Shown: positions 60,756 to 64,000 of the stretch, one piece after another | How positions within the stretch are numbered: position 1 is the first letter of the stretch | How the letters are laid out: every line of letters starts with the position of its first letter | Origin: Oculatella sp. LEGE 06141 | Lineage (GTDB): Bacteria; Cyanobacteriota; Cyanobacteriia; Elainellales; Elainellaceae | DNA length: 64,000 nucleotides | Direction: 5' to 3' | Assembly (NCBI RefSeq): GCF_015207605.1 | Contig: NZ_JADEWO010000036.1 | Span: 1 to 64,000, forward strand | Position numbers and translations under genes: made by a program | Notes under the pieces: generated by a model | Databases searched by the model: none | The model's input: the letters and a program-made list of their open reading frames with translations, nothing else | Told to the model about the DNA's origin: nothing

Positions 60756-62315
60756 CTACACCCATGAGCGGAACCACAGTCGAGCGCTCAGCCCTTCGGG
60801 TGAGATAGGCAACCCCAAATATAGGGGCATCCAGAAAACCAGTGCCAGCAAAACAGCAAAGATGATCGTCAGCCCTGCCATACGATGCCAGCGATCGGGC
60901 ACGGTAAGCCAACGATCGACCAATAGCGCGATCGCCATAAACGAAAAGATGGAGGCTCCCATGTAGTGATAAATAAACGTGCAGCGAGTCACTTCTACCC
61001 AGGGCAGCACATTAGCCAACCAGTTCAGTACCAGGTATAGTGCAACCCAGCTATAGGTTCCCAAACTGGGAAAGGTGCTGAGCGTGGCAGCAGGTCTACT
61101 CGATGGCGGTTGAACCAACCATTCCCCGCCCCATTGCACCAGCAGACTAATCAGCAGAAAAATAGCCGCTGTAGCAAACCACCACAGTAACGGGTTTCCC
61201 ATGGCATGTACGTCGTATACGATCGACTCGGTAGACTGGGGCAACGGAGGGCCAACCACCGAAACAGGTTCCGCTGAACCATGCGATGTCTTGTAAAAAT
61301 AAGCCACGGGTCGCACCATCCACATCCATGTATGCCAGGTAGAACAGTAGGGATGGGCATCCATGCCGCCCACCCGCTCGTGGTAATCCAAAATTCGTCC
61401 CTGCCATTGCCAAAAGCTGGTAGTTGGGTCGAGCCGCATATACGGAATCCAGCTAAGGCGATAGGTCAAAAATGGAATCAGGGCAAAGTTAAGCGCCATG
61501 TGTCCAACATCGAGCTGAGTCAGGTGCTTCAGTGGTGTGTGCCGCAATTCAGCTATCGATTCTGCCCCTTCTCGGTGGCTGCCTCCATTGCGAGACGAAA
61601 CACCGTTTGGCGAAGAGCCAGGTTTCAACCCGCCCCGCAAACGAATTTTCCAGGCGATTCGAATGAACCAGGCCGCTATCCAGACAAAATAAGCGCCCAA
61701 CAAAAACCACAGTCCGTTCCATTTGATGGCGACCGCAGCACCAAAACAAACGCCAGACAGCGCCAAACGCCACCATCGCTGCCGCGATCGCACTCGCAAC
61801 GCCAGCAGCAGCAACCACTGCCCCAACAGCCCAAACAAGATCAAGTAGACGTTGTTTAAGGCATAACGCGATTCCACCAGCAGCAGCCCATCAGTTGCAG
61901 TAAACAAGGCCGCCAAAAACGCAAACGTGCGGCGATTGCTAATTTGATAGGCGATCGCTCCGACCACCAGCGGAATGAATGCTCCCGTTAAGGCATTCAG
62001 CCAGCGATAGCTCCAGGTTGAAATGAACAAGCCGGATAGCCCATTTCTGAGACTGTGATCGCCCAGGGGAATGCGATCGCCCAGCCAAATGCCGATAGCA
62101 ATGATGTAGGTGCTGAGCGGAGGATGCCCTCCAAATAACAGTTCTCCCTTCAGAAAATGGCTGGCAAACTTAGCGTAATAAACCTCGTCAAACACCAGCG
62201 TATTAAATCGGCTGAGTCCCCAAAACCGTAAGGCAACGGAGAGCAAAAATACCCCAACCATGCCAATACCAAACCAGGGAAGCGACCATTGAGGATATTT
62301 TGAATAGGCGGTCAT
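60756..62315 (-). CDS. PMT-family (protein mannosyltransferase) membrane glycosyltransferase
   Basis: The product of 519 residues has about ten membrane helices and the PMT/GT39 signature FDEVYYAKFASHFLKGELLFGGHPPLSTYIIAIG (Asp-Glu catalytic motif in the first loop), followed by WSYRWLNALTGAFIPLVVGAIAYQ and, downstream, the LNNVYLILFGLLGQWLLLLAL helix. The family moves mannose or another sugar from a polyprenyl-phosphate carrier to protein Ser/Thr on the outer face of the cytoplasmic membrane. A soluble loop (about 260-350, with HTPLKHLTQLDV and WHTWMWMVRPVAYFYKTS) may be the MIR-like acceptor region. It is 415 bases upstream of fruB on the same strand. Confidence 0.93.
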   Translation of the reverse strand: MTAYSKYPQWSLPWFGIGMVGVFLLSVALRFWGLSRFNTLVFDEVYYAKFASHFLKGELLFGGHPPLSTYIIAIGIWLGDRIPLGDHSLRNGLSGLFISTWSYRWLNALTGAFIPLVVGAIAYQISNRRTFAFLAALFTATDGLLLVESRYALNNVYLILFGLLGQWLLLLALRVRSRQRWWRLALSGVCFGAAVAIKWNGLWFLLGAYFVWIAAWFIRIAWKIRLRGGLKPGSSPNGVSSRNGGSHREGAESIAELRHTPLKHLTQLDVGHMALNFALIPFLTYRLSWIPYMRLDPTTSFWQWQGRILDYHERVGGMDAHPYCSTWHTWMWMVRPVAYFYKTSHGSAEPVSVVGPPLPQSTESIVYDVHAMGNPLLWWFATAAIFLLISLLVQWGGEWLVQPPSSRPAATLSTFPSLGTYSWVALYLVLNWLANVLPWVEVTRCTFIYHYMGASIFSFMAIALLVDRWLTVPDRWHRMAGLTIIFAVLLALVFWMPLYLGLPISPEGLSARLWFRSWV

Positions 62316-62623
62316 ACAACTAGGCAGAGCTTAGAGACGATATGGAACGGGTAAGTCAACAATTTGCGCTAACAATGACTTGTCGATTTTGCACCCTAAC
62401 TGTCTGCGAGACAATCGCATGAGCGCCACAGTTGAATGTTGCAAAAATAGACTCGTCCGTGTTTTTACTCATTAACGCTGGCCAACGCAAAAGGGGCAGC
62501 ATTGCAGATGCTACCCCTTCTCAGGTTTCTATGGTTAACGATGATTGACGATCCGGGCACCGTTCAGGGCACGATCGCCTGTGCTCAGGGTCGGTTCGCC
62601 AACTTTAGTATCATCAGGTGTCG
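62316..62623. other. 308-bp gap upstream of the PMT gene and downstream of the Spy-like gene
   Basis: It holds a hairpin terminator at 62491-62519 for the Spy-like gene and, nearer 62316, the presumed PMT promoter. Confidence 0.5.
62491..62519 (-). terminator. Terminator of the Spy/CpxP-like gene
   Basis: AAGGGGCAGCAT (62491-62502) pairs with GTGCTACC-type complement (62508-62519, one G-U pair) across a short loop, and the minus-strand continuation is TTTT. Confidence 0.75.
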
Positions 62624-63127
62624 CTATTGGGGCACTTGATCGCGTCCCATCCGTCCGCTGCGGCGGCCTTCCTGAACGCGAGTGCGAATGAATTCACCAA
62701 CCTGTTGGCGTTGCTCTTCGGTTAACACAGCCGAGGCTTCGTCGCGAGCCGAGCGCAGCACGGTATCGAGCTGAGTTTTTTGGTCTTCGGAAAGGTTCAT
62801 CGCCGCGATCGCCTCTCGCCATTGTCCATTTTCGCGCAGCGTACCAAGAAACTGTTGCCGCTGTTCTGGACTCACAATGCTTTCGAGCTGGGTGCGGGTC
62901 TGGTCACGGATTTGAGTCAGTTGAGTTTGCTGATCGGGCGACAAGTTCAACTGCTCAATCAGTTGTGGGGGCAACATAGGAAAGCCCTGACGGGTGGGGG
63001 CAGAGGTATTTGGTACGGGAGCAGAGGGCGCAGGGGAGGATGGCGTTTGCGCCCGAACGACCGATGCAAATCCCAGGATCAGGGCGATCGCTCCTCCAGC
63101 AAGGAGTGGTTTAAAGTTCAGCTTCAT
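62624..63127 (-). CDS. Spy/CpxP-like periplasmic protein
   Basis: The product of 167 residues has a Sec signal peptide (MKLNFKPLLAGGAIALILGF, cleavage near VVRAQ) and a helical domain with two LTxxQ-type motifs: LNLSPDQQTQLTQIRDQTRTQLESIVSPEQRQQF and MNLSEDQKTQLDTVLRSARDEASAVLTEEQRQQ. The family includes the chaperones Spy and CpxP and metal-resistance proteins, which sense or buffer misfolded proteins in the periplasm. Substrate is unknown. It ends at a hairpin. Confidence 0.9.
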   Translation of the reverse strand: MKLNFKPLLAGGAIALILGFASVVRAQTPSSPAPSAPVPNTSAPTRQGFPMLPPQLIEQLNLSPDQQTQLTQIRDQTRTQLESIVSPEQRQQFLGTLRENGQWREAIAAMNLSEDQKTQLDTVLRSARDEASAVLTEEQRQQVGEFIRTRVQEGRRSGRMGRDQVPQ

Positions 63128-63668
63128 GTCATGACTCCTAATGGACTGTCTTATATGAAACTAATTTGAGTGCGAATGTTTCATAGAATGTCGATAAAAG
63201 TGGCGATCTGTACGGTTTGGCACAAGGGTTGAGCGTTTTCTCTCTTGTTTTCGTCACTCCAACCAAAACGATGGACTCAAAAGCCCAAACTATAACTAAT
63301 TGCGTATCTTACTGACCGTTCCCCGTCATTTTTATGAGGGTTTGGTACCATCTAATTGGATGGAACATTCGACGAATCAACTTGACTCACTTTCATCAGC
63401 ATTTTGGGTTTTGATACGTCTGTAACAGCAATACTGAATCAAATTCGTACAGCTTAAATTCGTACAGCTTGAAGGTCATTCCCTCATTTAGTTCTGGTCA
63501 TTCGGTTGCTGTCGTGTGAATAGGACAAGCACGATCTGAACCCAGAAACCATCATGGCTTGCATCACGTTTGATAAAAACCGATCTCGCTGAAGACGCAC
63601 TTCTTCAGCAAAACAAGCGATCGCACCCAGAGCAGGTCGGGTATGCCCCAAGCAAAGGAGGCAACTAT
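63128..63668. other. 541-bp divergent promoter region with a tandem duplication
   Basis: The region lies between the Spy-like gene and the phosphoribosyltransferase gene. It holds a 15-bp tandem duplication at 63441-63470. A long frame on the minus strand at the right end (63484-63876) is antisense to the real gene. The ribosome-binding site of the downstream gene is AAGGAGG at 63655-63661. Confidence 0.5.
63441..63470. repeat. Perfect 15-bp tandem duplication
   Basis: AAATTCGTACAGCTT occurs twice without spacer (63441-63455, 63456-63470), about 200 bases upstream of the phosphoribosyltransferase start. Confidence 0.95.
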
Positions 63669-64000
63669 ATGACCAATCAATTTCGTAACCGCACTGACGC
63701 TGGACAACAGTTGGCAAAACGGTTAAGCGCGTATGCGAACCGTTCAGATGTTCTGGTGTTGGGGTTGCCTCGTGGCGGCATTCCTGTAGCCTACGAGGTC
63801 GCCAAAGCCCTGAATGCGCCACTCGATCTCTGCCTGGTTCGCAAGTTAGGAGTTCCGGATCAGCCTGAACTGGCAATGGGCGCGATCGCCACGGGCGGCG
63901 TGATGGTACTCAATACCGAAATTGTGCAGTCTCTGAACATCTCGAAAAAAGCCATTCGTGCAGTCGCGGTAGACGAACAGCAAGAGCTGCAACGGCGAGA
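63669..64000 (+). CDS. Phosphoribosyltransferase-family protein (3' truncated by window)
   Basis: The first 110 codons are present: MTNQFRNRTDAGQQLAKRLS, then VLVLGLPRGGIPVAYEVAKALNAPLDLCLVRKLGVPDQPELAMGAIATGGV. This is the predicted phosphoribosyltransferase often found fused to or beside dienelactone-hydrolase-like proteins, with the GLPRGGIPVA segment typical of the family. The reaction and substrate are unknown. A strong AAGGAGG ribosome-binding site lies seven bases before the ATG. The gene continues past the right edge. Confidence 0.9.
   Translation, partial: MTNQFRNRTDAGQQLAKRLSAYANRSDVLVLGLPRGGIPVAYEVAKALNAPLDLCLVRKLGVPDQPELAMGAIATGGVMVLNTEIVQSLNISKKAIRAVAVDEQQELQRR

Noticed and set aside
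61281-61859. 192-codon plus-strand frame antisense to the PMT gene
   Set aside because: It overlaps a clear membrane glycosyltransferase and encodes a low-complexity basic Pro/Gln-rich sequence.

Overview
The window is a 64 kb piece of a cyanobacterial chromosome, most likely from a filamentous, Leptolyngbya-like lineage. The evidence is the very frequent HIP1 octamer GCGATCGC in and between genes, together with cyanobacteria-typical proteins: NdhM, a GUN4-domain protein, a Psb34/Ssl1498-type photosystem II protein, a cyAbrB regulator, and the DUF2499 and DUF3593 proteins. Genus-level placement is inference. I found no tRNA, rRNA, CRISPR array or transposase gene.

Layout. 1-5.7 kb: housekeeping genes (3' part of carB, aat, ftsX, def). 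5.8-12.3 kb: a signalling block with FHA-PrsW, an unknown protein, CHAT-FHA, and a zinc-ribbon/PP2C phosphatase. 12.4-14.3 kb: ndhM, a small membrane protein and a DUF4230 protein. 15-19.2 kb: two probably exported proteins sharing PPC-type domains, one with ELW.SDGT repeats and one with a CAP domain. 19.2-24 kb: an acidic coiled-coil protein, csaB, DUF2499 and DUF3593. 24-28 kb: a zinc-ribbon Ser/Thr kinase with a seven-blade WD40 domain, DUF58 and DUF309. 28-32 kb: lptA-lptB-lptF/G and a proline-rich membrane-anchored protein. 32-43 kb: icd, a NarL-type regulator, an RfaE2-like nucleotidyltransferase, a GUN4 protein, dtd, a histidine-rich COG0523 GTPase, cysS, a TauE-like permease, a universal stress protein and a DUF4142 protein. 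43-52 kb: a large TPR protein, psb34, cyAbrB, an Rrf2 regulator, a MITE-like element, rplU-rpmA and an Omp85 protein. 52-64 kb: GT4 glycosyltransferase, PlsC-like acyltransferase, a complete fructose PTS operon (fruB-fruK-fruA), a PMT-family glycosyltransferase, a Spy/CpxP-like protein and the start of a phosphoribosyltransferase gene.

How the genes fit together. Envelope biogenesis is a recurring theme: LPS export (lptA/B/F), Omp85, CsaB, the RfaE2-like enzyme, GT4 and PMT. The most striking block is at 5.9-12.3 kb. Two different protease folds, an intramembrane PrsW type and a caspase-like CHAT type, are each fused to an FHA phosphothreonine reader. They lie beside a PP2C phosphatase whose N-terminus copies the zinc-ribbon/kinase layout of the kinase at 24 kb. 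This suggests, but does not prove, a phosphorylation-gated proteolysis system. The fructose PTS carries its own EI and HPr and is self-sufficient, which is unusual for cyanobacteria.

A second window-wide pattern is short tandem duplications of 12-16 bp. They occur as exact or near-exact two- or three-copy repeats in at least six intergenic regions, and as in-frame 15-bp units in two genes.
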